A stretch of 64,000 bases of DNA from Victivallales bacterium (GTDB taxonomy: Bacteria > Verrucomicrobiota > Lentisphaeria > Oligosphaerales > Oligosphaeraceae). The notes under the pieces were generated by a model that was given only the letters and a program-made list of their open reading frames with translations, ran no database searches and was not told the DNA's origin. Location of the stretch: positions 28,566 through 92,565 of the forward strand of contig JAFZIJ010000126.1 in NCBI GenBank assembly GCA_017554445.1, in the 5' to 3' direction. Position numbers and translations under genes: made by a program. Position 1 is the first letter of the stretch; every line of letters begins with the position of its first letter. Shown here piece by piece: positions 43,205 through 52,378 of this stretch.

Positions 43205-44248
43205 ATGAAAGCCGCCGTCCTCCATGCTTCGCAAGACATCCGATATGAAGAATGCCCCACGCCTGAAATCAGGCCGGGCTGTGTGAAAATCAACGTCCGC
43301 GCTTGCGGTATCTGCGGTTCGGACATACCGCGCGTTCTTGGAGACGCCGCGCATTTCTTCCCAATCGTGCTCGGCCACGAATTTTCAGGCGAAGTCGTTG
43401 AAATCGCGGATGATGTGAAAGATGTCGCTGTCGGCGACCATGTCGTCTGCGCACCGCTCATCCCCTGCTTCAACTGCCCCGATTGCGCTCTTGGCAACTT
43501 CTCCCTCTGCAAGCACTATACGTTCATCGGCTCGCGCATTTTCGGCGGCATGGCGGAATACGTCGTCATCCCCGCGCGTAACGCCGTGAAATTCAGCGCA
43601 GAACGCAGTTTTGAGGAAGCCGCCCTGTTGGAGCCTGCCACCGTCGGTTGCCACGGCGTCCTCTGCAACGATTTCAAAGGCGGCGGCACGACGGCCGTCG
43701 TCGGAGCGGGAACTATCGGCCTCTTCACCGCCCAATGGGCCGCGCTTCTCGGCGCGTCAAAAGTCGTCTTCTTCGACGTTGATGACGACCGCCTGCAACT
43801 CGCGAAGGACATCACGGGATTCGACGGCGTCAATACCCGCAACATCGTTCCTGCGGACGCTGTCAAGCAGTTGACTGGACGTGGTTTCGACTATGTTTTC
43901 GGCGCGTCAGGTGCTTGTCCGAGCTACATCAATTGTTTCGAATTGGCCGCCAATCACGCCCACGTCTGCTTCGTCGGAACCCCCACGGGTCCAGTGACTT
44001 TCACCGCCGCCCAATGGGAGATGATCAACCGCCGCGAACTGCGCGTCACAGGTTCGTGGATGAGCTTCTCCGCGCCGTTCCCCGGCCGTGAATGGACGAT
44101 GTGCGCACAATATCTTGATGATGGCCGCCTCAAATGCGACCGCCGCATGATCCACAAGCTCTTCCCGCTTTCGCAGTGCAAAGAGGCGTTTGACTGCTAC
44201 AAGAACCCCGCCTCCGTCAAAGGCCGTATCATGTTGGTGAATCCATGA
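43205..44248 (+). CDS. gatD: Zinc-dependent dehydrogenase, galactitol-1-phosphate 5-dehydrogenase (GatD)-like
   Basis: The 347-residue medium-chain dehydrogenase has catalytic-zinc ligands Cys37, His58 and Glu59 (CGICGSD, GHEF) and structural-zinc Cys88, Cys91, Cys94 and Cys102. The NAD loop is VVGAGTIGLF. The overall pattern matches GatD-type sugar-alcohol-phosphate dehydrogenases. The operon order with PfkB-type kinases and a GatY-like aldolase supports oxidation of galactitol-1-phosphate to tagatose-6-phosphate. It could also act on another polyol (sorbitol-dehydrogenase-like). It overlaps the kinase gene by 4 nt. Confidence 0.82.
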   Translation: MKAAVLHASQDIRYEECPTPEIRPGCVKINVRACGICGSDIPRVLGDAAHFFPIVLGHEFSGEVVEIADDVKDVAVGDHVVCAPLIPCFNCPDCALGNFSLCKHYTFIGSRIFGGMAEYVVIPARNAVKFSAERSFEEAALLEPATVGCHGVLCNDFKGGGTTAVVGAGTIGLFTAQWAALLGASKVVFFDVDDDRLQLAKDITGFDGVNTRNIVPADAVKQLTGRGFDYVFGASGACPSYINCFELAANHAHVCFVGTPTGPVTFTAAQWEMINRRELRVTGSWMSFSAPFPGREWTMCAQYLDDGRLKCDRRMIHKLFPLSQCKEAFDCYKNPASVKGRIMLVNP

Positions 44249-45168
44249 TTACATGCTTTACCCTCAATCTGTCCATCGACCGCCGCTACGTCGTTGAAAA
44301 CGCCCGCATGGGTGCCGTCAACCGCGTCACGGAATGCACCGCCACGGCCGGAGGAAAAGGCCTCAACGTGACGCGTTCCGTCCACGTCTTAGGCGAAGAT
44401 GTCGTCGCCGCAGGCATCGCAGGGGGCGATCTTGGCAATTTCATCGAACACGCTTTGGACAAGGAAGGCATCCGCCATCGCTTTACACGCGTCGCAGGCG
44501 AAAGTCGTTGCTGCATCAATATTTTCGACACCGCCACGGGAACTCAGACAGAATATCTGGAGCCCGGCCAACAGGTCACACAAGACGAATACAAAGCCTT
44601 CTTGAACGATTTTGACGAACTGTGTGCCAAAAGCGATGTCATCACAATGTCCGGCAGCCTACCGAAAGGTCTTCCCATCGATACGTATGCCACGCTAGTG
44701 CAACGAGTTCCGTCAAAACGCTTCTTTCTGGATATCAGCGGCGCGGCGCTCATCAACGCCCTGCCCGCCCGTCCGTTCTACATCAAGCCGAACGAAAACG
44801 AACTGGCCGCCATCGTCGGCCATCCGCTTGATTCAGACGATGATTTGAAGGCCGCCGCCAAACGGCTTCACGACGGCGGCGTGGCCTGTGTCGCCGTCTC
44901 GCTTGGCGCGCGCGGCGCCCTGCTCTGCTGCAACAACGGTTTCTTCATGGCGACGCCACCGCCCATAAAAACCGTCAACACAGTCGGTTGCGGCGACTCC
45001 TTCACGGGTTCGTTCGCCGTCGCCATCAAACGCGGTTTCGCGCCGCCTGAAGCGTTGCGATTCGCCGTTGGCGTTTCCGCCGCCAGCGCGATGAGTCCGG
45101 GCACGGGCGAACTCCACATGGAGAACGTCCATGCCGTCCTGCCCAAAGTAACATTGCAAACCATATAA
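44245..45168 (+). CDS. 1-phosphofructokinase/tagatose-6-phosphate kinase family protein (PfkB, first copy)
   Basis: The 307-residue PfkB kinase has AGGKGLNVTR at 35-44, KPNENELAAI in the middle and VGCGDSFTGSFA near residue 250 with the catalytic Asp. It would phosphorylate tagatose-6-phosphate (or fructose-1-phosphate) with ATP to the bisphosphate for the aldolase that follows. Translationally coupled to the GatD-like gene by a 4-nt overlap. A second PfkB gene lies beyond the aldolase at 46211. Confidence 0.88.
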   Translation: MITCFTLNLSIDRRYVVENARMGAVNRVTECTATAGGKGLNVTRSVHVLGEDVVAAGIAGGDLGNFIEHALDKEGIRHRFTRVAGESRCCINIFDTATGTQTEYLEPGQQVTQDEYKAFLNDFDELCAKSDVITMSGSLPKGLPIDTYATLVQRVPSKRFFLDISGAALINALPARPFYIKPNENELAAIVGHPLDSDDDLKAAAKRLHDGGVACVAVSLGARGALLCCNNGFFMATPPPIKTVNTVGCGDSFTGSFAVAIKRGFAPPEALRFAVGVSAASAMSPGTGELHMENVHAVLPKVTLQTI

Positions 45169-45194
45169 CATATTCAAACAAAAGGAACAAGACT

Positions 45195-46037
45195 ATGCTC
45201 GTCACATCAGAAGAACTGTTGTTGGACGCCCAGAAAAACCATTACGCCGTCGGTGCTTTCAACGCCGAAAACATGGAAATGGTCATGGCCATCGTCGCCG
45301 CCGCCGTCGAAATGAAATCCCCCGTCATCATCCAGACGACACCTTCCACGCTAAAATACGCCACCGTCGATATGTACCGCGCCATGGTCAACGCGGAGGC
45401 CGCAAAAGTCTCCGTGCCCGTCGTCATGCATCTTGACCACGGCAACAGCTTCGAACTGGCGGAAAAAGCCCTCAAGGCGGGTTATTCATCCGTCATGATT
45501 GACGGTTCGCATGAAGTTTTCGAAGACAACATCGCCGTCACAAAACGCGTTGTCGCAGTTGCGAAGCCCATGGGCATCCCCGTGGAGGCGGAGCTTGGGA
45601 AAGTCGGCGGAAAGGAAGACGATTTGGTCGGCGTAGGCGGCTGCACTGTTCCGTCCGAAGCGGCGGATTTTGCGGAACGCACAGGAACCCAGTCACTTGC
45701 AGTCGCCATCGGCACCGCCCACGGCGTTTATAAAATCGAACCGAAACTGGATGTCGAACGCCTGAAGGAAATCCGAAAAGTCGTTGATATTCCGCTCGTT
45801 CTGCATGGCGCATCAGGCCTTTCGGACGAAGCCGTCCAAACCTGCATCGCCGAAGGCATCTGCAAAGTCAATTTCGCGACGGAACTGCGCATCGCCTACA
45901 CGAAAGGCGTCCGCGAATTTCTTGCGGCTGATGCCGACGCGTTCGATCCGAAGAAATACGGCACGCCCGGCATGGCGAACGTCAAAGCATTGGTCGCCAA
46001 CAAGATGCAAGTCTGCGGTTGCGCAGGAAGGGCCTAA
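45195..46037 (+). CDS. gatY: Class II fructose/tagatose-bisphosphate aldolase, GatY/KbaY-like
   Basis: The 280-residue aldolase has VMHLDHGNSF (catalytic Asp and zinc His), EAELGKVGGKED, VAIGTAHGVY and LVLHGASGL with further zinc His. This is the short class II type found in tagatose pathways. It cleaves the bisphosphate to dihydroxyacetone phosphate and glyceraldehyde-3-phosphate. AAAGGAA is a good Shine-Dalgarno sequence. It is followed by the TTCTGGATA array. Confidence 0.87.
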   Translation: MLVTSEELLLDAQKNHYAVGAFNAENMEMVMAIVAAAVEMKSPVIIQTTPSTLKYATVDMYRAMVNAEAAKVSVPVVMHLDHGNSFELAEKALKAGYSSVMIDGSHEVFEDNIAVTKRVVAVAKPMGIPVEAELGKVGGKEDDLVGVGGCTVPSEAADFAERTGTQSLAVAIGTAHGVYKIEPKLDVERLKEIRKVVDIPLVLHGASGLSDEAVQTCIAEGICKVNFATELRIAYTKGVREFLAADADAFDPKKYGTPGMANVKALVANKMQVCGCAGRA

Positions 46038-46047
46038 CAATTTGGAA

Positions 46048-46176
46048 TTCTGGATATTCTGGATGTTCTGGATGTTCTGGATATTCTGGATATTCTGGAT
46101 GTTCTGGATGTTCTGGATATTCTGGATGTTCTGGATATGATGCAAATCCAGCGAATCCAGTGAATCCGCAAATCCA
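46048..46176 (+). repeat. Ten perfect 9-bp TTCTGGATR units with inverted tail (copy 3)
   Basis: Ten head-to-tail units TTCTGGATR run from 46048 to 46137; the last base goes A,G,G,A,A,G,G,A,G,A, suggesting expansion of a four-unit block. Inverted ATCCAG units (46145-46176) follow. The array lies 10 nt after the aldolase stop, inside the putative operon. Read in frame it would encode FWI/FWM repeats, but it is not in a gene. Confidence 0.9.
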
Positions 46177-46210
46177 GTATTTTATTCTACGATAAAACAA
46201 AAGAAAAAAC

Positions 46211-47158
46211 ATGATTACCACCCTCACCCCAAATCCTTGCATTGATAAAACCGTCGCTGTTGAGAAGTTTGACATCTACAAGATGAACCGCGTCCGCGTG
46301 CTTCGCACAGATGCTTGCGGCAAAGGCATTAACGTCTCCTTGGCGTTGAATGGCCTCGGCGTCGAAACCATGACCATCGGTTTTGATTTCACAGATGGCC
46401 ATGCTTCTCCGTTGAAGCAGTCCATGGCCGCCCACAACATCCCGTACGAATTCATCGACGTGCCCGGACAGCTGCGCGTCTGCACGAAGATTTTCGACGA
46501 AAGCCTCAAGCATACCATCGAAGTCAACGAATACGGCGCTCCCGTATCAGCGGAAGCAGGCGAAAAACTGCTTCGCCTCGTCGTCACTGTCGCGAAAAAG
46601 AGCGATTTCATCACACTCTCTGGCAGCCTGCCGAAAGGGTTGGAAAGCGACTTCTATTTCCGTTGCGCACAAGCCGTCAAGCAGGAAGCTCCCAATTGCA
46701 AAGTCGTCGTCGATGCGGAGAAGCAATTGCTGTTGAAGGCTTTGGAAGCCTCGCCGTTTTTCATCAAACCGAACATCCATGAATTCCAAGGCACATTCAA
46801 CTGCCAGATCAACAACATCGAAGAGCTCGACAAAGCCGCGCAAGACATCATCCGCCGTTACGGCCTCGGCCTCATCTGCATCTCCATGGGCGCCGATGGC
46901 GCATACATCGGAAGTCTCGAAGGCGCATATACTTGCAACGCCGTCCAAGTCGATGTCCGCTCCATTCAAGGTGCGGGTGACTCAATGGTCGCAGGCATCT
47001 GCACGGCCGTCCAGCGTGGCCTTTCCCTGCCCGACATTCTCCGCTACGGCGTCACCGCCTCCGGAGCCTCCATCTCCCGCGAAGGCTCCCAAATGTGCAC
47101 ATTGGAAGATTTCCAAGCCCTTCTCACACAAGACATCAATATTCGCAAAGTTCGATGA
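46211..47158 (+). CDS. 1-phosphofructokinase family sugar kinase (PfkB, second copy)
   Basis: The 315-residue protein starts MITTLTPNPCIDKTV and has CGKGINVSLAL, FFIKPNIHEFQG and IQGAGDSMVAGI with the catalytic Asp, all of the PfkB/LacC type. It is diverged from the copy at 44245, so the two probably have different substrates, for example tagatose-6-phosphate and fructose-1-phosphate. It follows the 9-bp repeat array by 35 nt. Confidence 0.87.
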   Translation: MITTLTPNPCIDKTVAVEKFDIYKMNRVRVLRTDACGKGINVSLALNGLGVETMTIGFDFTDGHASPLKQSMAAHNIPYEFIDVPGQLRVCTKIFDESLKHTIEVNEYGAPVSAEAGEKLLRLVVTVAKKSDFITLSGSLPKGLESDFYFRCAQAVKQEAPNCKVVVDAEKQLLLKALEASPFFIKPNIHEFQGTFNCQINNIEELDKAAQDIIRRYGLGLICISMGADGAYIGSLEGAYTCNAVQVDVRSIQGAGDSMVAGICTAVQRGLSLPDILRYGVTASGASISREGSQMCTLEDFQALLTQDINIRKVR

Positions 47159-47207
47159 ATCAATCGAATAAATCATTTACTCCATCAACATCGGAAAGAG
47201 AGGCAAA

Positions 47208-48344
47208 ATGGATTATCTGGGACAGAACATCAAAAAGCTTGGCTTCGGACTCATGCGGTTGCCGAAGCAAAATGACGTCATCGATGTCGAACAAGTCAAA
47301 GTAATGGTTGACCGCTTCTTGGAAGCAGGCTTCACCTATTTCGACACGGCATGGGCATACGGCGGCAGCGAAGACGCCATCCGCCAGGCACTTGTGGAAC
47401 GTTATCCACGTGAAAGCTTCCAACTCGCCACCAAACTTGCCCCATGGATCAAATGCAAGACGGCGGATGAAGCCAAAGCGCAGTTGGAAACATCGCTCAA
47501 ACAGACCGGAGCAAGCTATTTTGATTTCTATCTGCTACATAATCTAGGCGAAGACCGAACGCATTTCTTTGATGATTTCGGCATTTGGGACTGGATTCAG
47601 ACCAAGAAAGCAGAAGGCATTCTCAAACATGTCGGCTTCTCTTTCCATTCCACGGCGGATGAACTGGAGAAGATTCTGAACGCCCATCCAGAAATGGAAT
47701 TCGTGCAACTGCAAATCAATTATGCAGACTGGGATAACCACGCCATCCAGTCCAGACGCTGCTATGAAGTCGCGCGCGCCCACGGCAAGCCCGTCATCGT
47801 CATGGAACCTGTGAAAGGCGGCCTGCTCGCCACCCCGCCCAAAGAAGTCCAGGAGCTCTTCAAACAAACGGAGCCGAATTCGTCGGTGGCTTCATGGGCC
47901 ATCCGTTTCGCCGCGAATCTTGAAGGCGTCATCACCGTCCTCTCCGGCATGAGCAACATCGCCCAGATGGAAGACAACCTCTCATATATGAAAGACTTCA
48001 AAGGCTTGGGCTGCATGCAGATGGAAACAATGCGCAAAGCGCAGGAAATCATCCGAAACTACCCTGTCATCCCCTGTACGACCTGCGATTACTGCGCAAA
48101 AGTCTGCCCGAAAAACATCGGCATCTCAAGCTCCTTCACGCCCATGAACAATCTGACGCTTTACAACGACAAAAATACGGCCATTAGACAGGAAAACTGG
48201 CTCATCAAATCTCATGGCAAGAATCATGCGACGGATTGCATCCAATGTGGAAAATGCGAAAAGGTCTGCCCGCAGCATATCGCCATCCGTGAAGAACTGA
48301 AGAAGGTCGTGAAGGCGTTGGATTTGGATCAAAAGAAAGCATAA
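47208..48344 (+). CDS. Aldo/keto reductase with C-terminal ferredoxin-type clusters
   Basis: The 378-residue protein is an AKR barrel with Asp46, Tyr51, Lys76 and His111 as catalytic tetrad. The C-terminus adds CTTCDYCAKVCP and CIQCGKCEKVCP, two 4Fe-4S-type Cys sets. Such AKR-ferredoxin fusions are common in anaerobes and probably link carbonyl reduction to ferredoxin. AGAGG lies 4 nt before the ATG. It is in a tight run after the second PfkB. Confidence 0.9.
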   Translation: MDYLGQNIKKLGFGLMRLPKQNDVIDVEQVKVMVDRFLEAGFTYFDTAWAYGGSEDAIRQALVERYPRESFQLATKLAPWIKCKTADEAKAQLETSLKQTGASYFDFYLLHNLGEDRTHFFDDFGIWDWIQTKKAEGILKHVGFSFHSTADELEKILNAHPEMEFVQLQINYADWDNHAIQSRRCYEVARAHGKPVIVMEPVKGGLLATPPKEVQELFKQTEPNSSVASWAIRFAANLEGVITVLSGMSNIAQMEDNLSYMKDFKGLGCMQMETMRKAQEIIRNYPVIPCTTCDYCAKVCPKNIGISSSFTPMNNLTLYNDKNTAIRQENWLIKSHGKNHATDCIQCGKCEKVCPQHIAIREELKKVVKALDLDQKKA

Positions 48345-48362
48345 TAATCACAAGGATTTACC

Positions 48363-49553
48363 ATGAACAGACGTGAATTCATCACAACCTGCGCCGCTGG
48401 CGCGGCAATCGCCGCAACATCCCTCCCGCTCATGGCGGATGACGCCAAGCCACCACTGCCCGATTACCGCAAATTCCTCCCGCTCCGTAGCCGTGTGACG
48501 ATTCCGGACTGGGCGAAAAAGGAAATATCAACAGCTCTCGCACGCTACAAAGCATGGAAAGGCGACGATGAAACTGTCGCATTCCCAATCATTACGGATG
48601 TCCATTCCGGATCGTATGATTTTCCAAAAGACTTATCATTCTCCGACTCCAAAATGCACACGTTGCTTGCGCAATTAGCTGCGGAAGAAGCAAATGCGGA
48701 TTTTGTCGCGGATCTTGGCGACATTGATTTGGATCTCGGCGTTCCGATTACCAAGGACTGGCCGCCCAAATTCCGCAACTGCACGCCAGAAGAGCTCATG
48801 CATCGCGTCGCCGTCCAGCAGGCCCTCTATGCGGAAGCCAAACTTCCCGTCCTGTTCGCCGTCGGCAACCACGACCATTCCAAATCGCGTTTCAGCAGCG
48901 CCGAATTCGGTTCAGCGTTCAACGTCACTGTCAATCAAGACAAAGGTTTCAAACTTAATCTTTGTCCGACAGGCGATTACGGTTACTATGACATGCCAGC
49001 CAAGAAGGCTCGCGCGATTTTCCTTAACACTTCCGACGACGGATATTACGGCTATTCGATCGCACAGTTGAATTTCTTCGTCAACGCTTTGACGACGCTT
49101 CCCGAAAATTGGACTGCCGTCGTCACGCAGCATTTCTGTATCCAGATTTCCATCGGCCATTGGAAAAGTTTCCCCGACACAAAAGCGAAACGGCAGGAAA
49201 TCACCATCAAGATCATGGAGGATTTCGTCGCCAAGAAATCTGGCGAAATGGAAGGTGTCAAATGGGACTTTTCGACAGGTGGCAAACGTTGGCTGGCAGG
49301 ATGCCTCTGCGGCGACTCCCATTTTGACAACTACTTGAAATCCAATGGAGTGGATTACATCATCTCCCAAGGCTACGGCGGCATTCGTGATGCCGATATG
49401 ATTCCCGGAGCCTACAAGACAGCCTCCTTCGCCCGCGACAAGCAGATGCTTGTCGATTTCGTCGCCATCAAGCCCGCCAAGCATGAAGTGAAATTCTTCC
49501 GCATCGGCATGGGGGGACTTGAACGAGACCGCAGTTATTCTTATAATGATTAA
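48363..49553 (+). CDS. Exported metallophosphoesterase (calcineurin-like), Tat-type signal
   Basis: The 396-residue protein begins MNRREFITTCAAGAAIAATS, a twin-arginine-type signal, then ITDVHSG, DLGDIDLD, GNHDHS and a CGDSHFDN segment, matching the metal ligands of calcineurin-like phosphoesterases. Periplasmic location is likely. Substrate unknown. AAGGA lies just before the ATG. It is the last gene of the GatD-started run and ends at a bidirectional terminator. Confidence 0.85.
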   Translation: MNRREFITTCAAGAAIAATSLPLMADDAKPPLPDYRKFLPLRSRVTIPDWAKKEISTALARYKAWKGDDETVAFPIITDVHSGSYDFPKDLSFSDSKMHTLLAQLAAEEANADFVADLGDIDLDLGVPITKDWPPKFRNCTPEELMHRVAVQQALYAEAKLPVLFAVGNHDHSKSRFSSAEFGSAFNVTVNQDKGFKLNLCPTGDYGYYDMPAKKARAIFLNTSDDGYYGYSIAQLNFFVNALTTLPENWTAVVTQHFCIQISIGHWKSFPDTKAKRQEITIKIMEDFVAKKSGEMEGVKWDFSTGGKRWLAGCLCGDSHFDNYLKSNGVDYIISQGYGGIRDADMIPGAYKTASFARDKQMLVDFVAIKPAKHEVKFFRIGMGGLERDRSYSYND

Positions 49554-49571
49554 TGACTGACCACAAAGCAC

Positions 49572-49616
49572 AAAAAAATGCGCGGCAACGCTTCACAAAG
49601 CCCTGCCGCGCAGCTT
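49572..49616. terminator. Bidirectional Rho-independent terminator
   Basis: TGCGCGGCA (49579-49587) and TGCCGCGCA (49604-49612) form a perfect 9-bp stem with a 16-nt loop. An A7 run precedes it (T-run for the minus strand) and GCTTTT follows. It sits between the convergent phosphoesterase and Gfo/Idh genes. Confidence 0.85.
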
Positions 49617-49617
49617 T

Positions 49618-50655
49618 TCATAATTGATTGGCAAGGAATTTCTCCACCAGATGGACGCTTAGTCGTGCGTCCTGAATCGTGGTTTCAGGCGTTTCGCCAG
49701 ATTTAACACAGTCGATGAAATGCCTGTCTTCGAAATAGTAGCCATAGAATTTATGGAAGTCATTGCTGCCGGCCAATTCACGGCCGTCCAGAATGACGCT
49801 TTCCTCCTTCGCGGCACCCGTGGCGGCCAACGAATAACTGATAGCTCCGCTATGCGTCAGAATACGGCTTGACACATCCATCTGTGCACCCATGCCGAGG
49901 TCGATAAATGCGCTGACACCAACGCCATGCATCTGGAATTGATGGACACGGCCACCCACGCGATAGTTTGCCTTGATGATGCCTGTGGCTCCGTTGTCGA
50001 ACACGCAGATGCCGTTCCATGCGTTATCAACCACGCTGTCGAAGCGATTGACGACCATAGCCGCCTTGACGGCGTCGTTTCCATCGCACAGATAGCGCAT
50101 CAAATCAACGGAATGGATGGTGTCGGACACGAAGGACGGGAGGGAGCCTTTGTCGAACGCTGCGTCGCCGAACTTGAAGAAGCAACCTTCCACCTGTATC
50201 ACTTTGTCCGTCAACGATTTGACCATCTCTTTCGTCTTGCGTACGACAGGAATGAACCGACGGTTGAAGGCAACCATCACCGTCTTTCCGGAAGCGTCCG
50301 CCTTGCGCGCCAACGAATCCGCCTGATAGGACGTGATGCCTGGCGGCTTTTCCAGAAACGCATGGTATCCATGTTCAATGGCGAGACTTGCGACATGGAA
50401 CATGCTGCCAGGCTCCACCAGGCAAAAGACCGCGTCAATATCTTCATTTGCAAACATTTCGCGCATAAGCGTGTAGGTCTTCGGAATGCCCCATTTCGCC
50501 GCCTGCTCCTTCGCACGCTCCGGAATCAGATCACAAATGGCGACCAACTGGACGTCCTCCATCTCGCTCAACGACGGCAGATGCACGCTTCTCGCGATGC
50601 CGCCCGCACCGACCACGGCGACTTTCACGGTGCCGCCTGATGAATTGTTGCTCAT
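49618..50655 (-). CDS. Gfo/Idh/MocA family oxidoreductase with intact EKP motif
   Basis: The 345-residue protein has VAVVGAGGIARSVHLPSL (Rossmann) and FLEKPPG, keeping the catalytic Lys that the two paralogues at 17778-20352 lack. The family oxidises sugars, inositols or amino sugars with NAD(P). AAGGAGG is a strong Shine-Dalgarno sequence. It is transcribed alone and stops at the bidirectional terminator. Confidence 0.88.
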   Translation of the reverse strand: MSNNSSGGTVKVAVVGAGGIARSVHLPSLSEMEDVQLVAICDLIPERAKEQAAKWGIPKTYTLMREMFANEDIDAVFCLVEPGSMFHVASLAIEHGYHAFLEKPPGITSYQADSLARKADASGKTVMVAFNRRFIPVVRKTKEMVKSLTDKVIQVEGCFFKFGDAAFDKGSLPSFVSDTIHSVDLMRYLCDGNDAVKAAMVVNRFDSVVDNAWNGICVFDNGATGIIKANYRVGGRVHQFQMHGVGVSAFIDLGMGAQMDVSSRILTHSGAISYSLAATGAAKEESVILDGRELAGSNDFHKFYGYYFEDRHFIDCVKSGETPETTIQDARLSVHLVEKFLANQL

Positions 50656-50745
50656 TCTTGCCTCCTTGGATAATGGGAATCAAAGGATTATCTCAAATCA
50701 TTCCCTTTACTTTACCATATATATACGGCTTGTCCATTCCGCCAT

Positions 50746-50787
50746 GGAAAAAACAATGCCCCGCCATGAATCATTATGGCGGGGCAG
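50746..50787 (-). terminator. Rho-independent terminator of the ABC-kinase operon
   Basis: On the minus strand, 31 nt after the stop at 50817, GCCCCGCCAT and ATGGCGGGGC (50758-50767 and 50776-50785) form a perfect 10-bp stem with an 8-nt loop, followed by ATTGTTTTTTCC. A textbook terminator. Confidence 0.92.
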
Positions 50788-50816
50788 AATTGACTGGCCT
50801 GTAAGAAGTCGCAGTA

Positions 50817-52376
50817 TCAGTGAGCATCCACCAAAATTTTCCGGATGAGGCGCAGGCGATGCTCACGGATGGTTTCCTCAAATTCGATTTTGGACGCAAG
50901 GATGATTTCCAACTGGCTTTGCAGATTCCGTTGGAGGCCGAGGAACTTTCGCGCGTCACCCGCCAAGGCTGAAATCTCCCAGACGGCATCCATGGTCTTC
51001 ACCTGCTCGAACTGCTCCGCCGTCAACGCCTGTCGCAGATAGTCTTCATGCAACAACCAACGCAACTTACGATAACGGCGCGTCGTCTCCGCCGCCAGTA
51101 GCGGGGCCTGCCGGTAACTGGCGTAGAACGGCGCAAGAATATCGACCACCTTGTCGCGTTGCTTAATGGAATCAAATTTTTCCGTGACGAGATCCAACTG
51201 GGCGTTAGCGAAAAGCAATGCGTTCTTGTCACCGAACGTCAGCCGTTCAATTGTTTCCTTCGGCAGACGGCCCGCCCGCATGTCGAAGATGAACGTGCGG
51301 CGGATGACGCGGCGGCAGAATTCCAAGAGAGCGTTGTCCCACTGTTCAAGCCCCTGCCCCGCCAGTCCCATGAGCGCCATGGCGAACGTCACGGAGCCGT
51401 TCGGGCGGCATAGAATCTGATCCGCCGCCAGCAGGATGGCGGGAAACAGCGAGGAAAGACGTCTAAGTTCGCTCAAGAGAGCGCCTTGGAAACGATCCTG
51501 CTCCTGCGAATCAGTCATCGTCTTGCTCAATTCCATGATGCGCAAAACGCATTCGCCAAGATTGCCCAAGGCGGATTCCGCCCATGTCAGCATCGCTTCG
51601 TCACCGATGTTGCCCGTCTTGAACATCAGTTGCAGATGGGCCAGGCTGGTCGTGCGCGGCGGATGGGCGGCAAGCCATGCACGGACGCCGTGGCGACACA
51701 GCAAGCGGTCGCCTTTATAGACGACGGTCGGCCAATGCTCCAGCAGGCCGAAATCGCCGCACCAACGGCATGTCCATTCCAGAAAATCCTTACTGACAGA
51801 TGGTTGTGTCAACGCAATCGTCAATGCATCACGGATGAAATCCGGATCGAGATTGCCTTCGTGTTCTTTGAAATAGGCGACAAACCAATCATCCGCCTGC
51901 TTTGCGTCCAGTTTCCACAAGATGCGGAAGGCCAATTCCATGACGGTGTTTACGATTTCATTGCGGCGGCGGAACGCATCCGCCGCCTTCGCCAGTAATG
52001 ACGGAACTGTGCCGCGATTCAACACGATACAGCGGTCCAACGCTGTGTTCATCTGCCGCGGGACGAGCGCCGTCGTACTGCTTTCCGCTTTCGTTTGCAC
52101 TGGAGCGGAAATCTCTCCTGCCGCCAGCAGTCGTTGTGCGTCTTCATTCAGACAATGGAAATACTCCTCCAAGACTTCCGCGCCTTGTTTTTTTGTCTGA
52201 CTGTCGAGATACAAATCAATCAGCTTCACAGTCTGTGCGGCGGCCTCCACGAACGCGGAACTGCCCGCTTCTTTGGCCCATTCGTCCGCCTGGCATAGCT
52301 CAGAGAGACTGACTTCCGGATTCAAGTCCTCAAGCCGCTTCAAATACGCCATTAATTTTTCTGTCACTGTCGCCAT
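50817..52376 (-). CDS. Hypothetical 519-residue protein, probably helical repeat
   Basis: I recognise no family. The protein has no signal peptide or membrane helix and is rich in Leu, Ala, Glu and Arg with regular heptad-like spacing, suggesting an all-alpha solenoid or coiled coil. It is the third gene of a tight operon: the kinase-like gene stops 2 nt before its ATG. I take ATG 52376, since the GTG two codons upstream overlaps the kinase stop. A clear terminator follows. It may be a partner or substrate of the kinase-like protein. Confidence 0.7.
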   Translation of the reverse strand: MATVTEKLMAYLKRLEDLNPEVSLSELCQADEWAKEAGSSAFVEAAAQTVKLIDLYLDSQTKKQGAEVLEEYFHCLNEDAQRLLAAGEISAPVQTKAESSTTALVPRQMNTALDRCIVLNRGTVPSLLAKAADAFRRRNEIVNTVMELAFRILWKLDAKQADDWFVAYFKEHEGNLDPDFIRDALTIALTQPSVSKDFLEWTCRWCGDFGLLEHWPTVVYKGDRLLCRHGVRAWLAAHPPRTTSLAHLQLMFKTGNIGDEAMLTWAESALGNLGECVLRIMELSKTMTDSQEQDRFQGALLSELRRLSSLFPAILLAADQILCRPNGSVTFAMALMGLAGQGLEQWDNALLEFCRRVIRRTFIFDMRAGRLPKETIERLTFGDKNALLFANAQLDLVTEKFDSIKQRDKVVDILAPFYASYRQAPLLAAETTRRYRKLRWLLHEDYLRQALTAEQFEQVKTMDAVWEISALAGDARKFLGLQRNLQSQLEIILASKIEFEETIREHRLRLIRKILVDAH

Positions 52377-52378
52377 AA

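Noticed and set aside
46048..46137. CRISPR array
   Set aside because: Units are 9 bp and contiguous with no spacers, and no cas genes are present.
45784..46140. Open frame ending in FWI/FWM repeats
   Set aside because: It is out of frame with the aldolase, and the repeat tail is a 9-bp intergenic array that stays open by chance.
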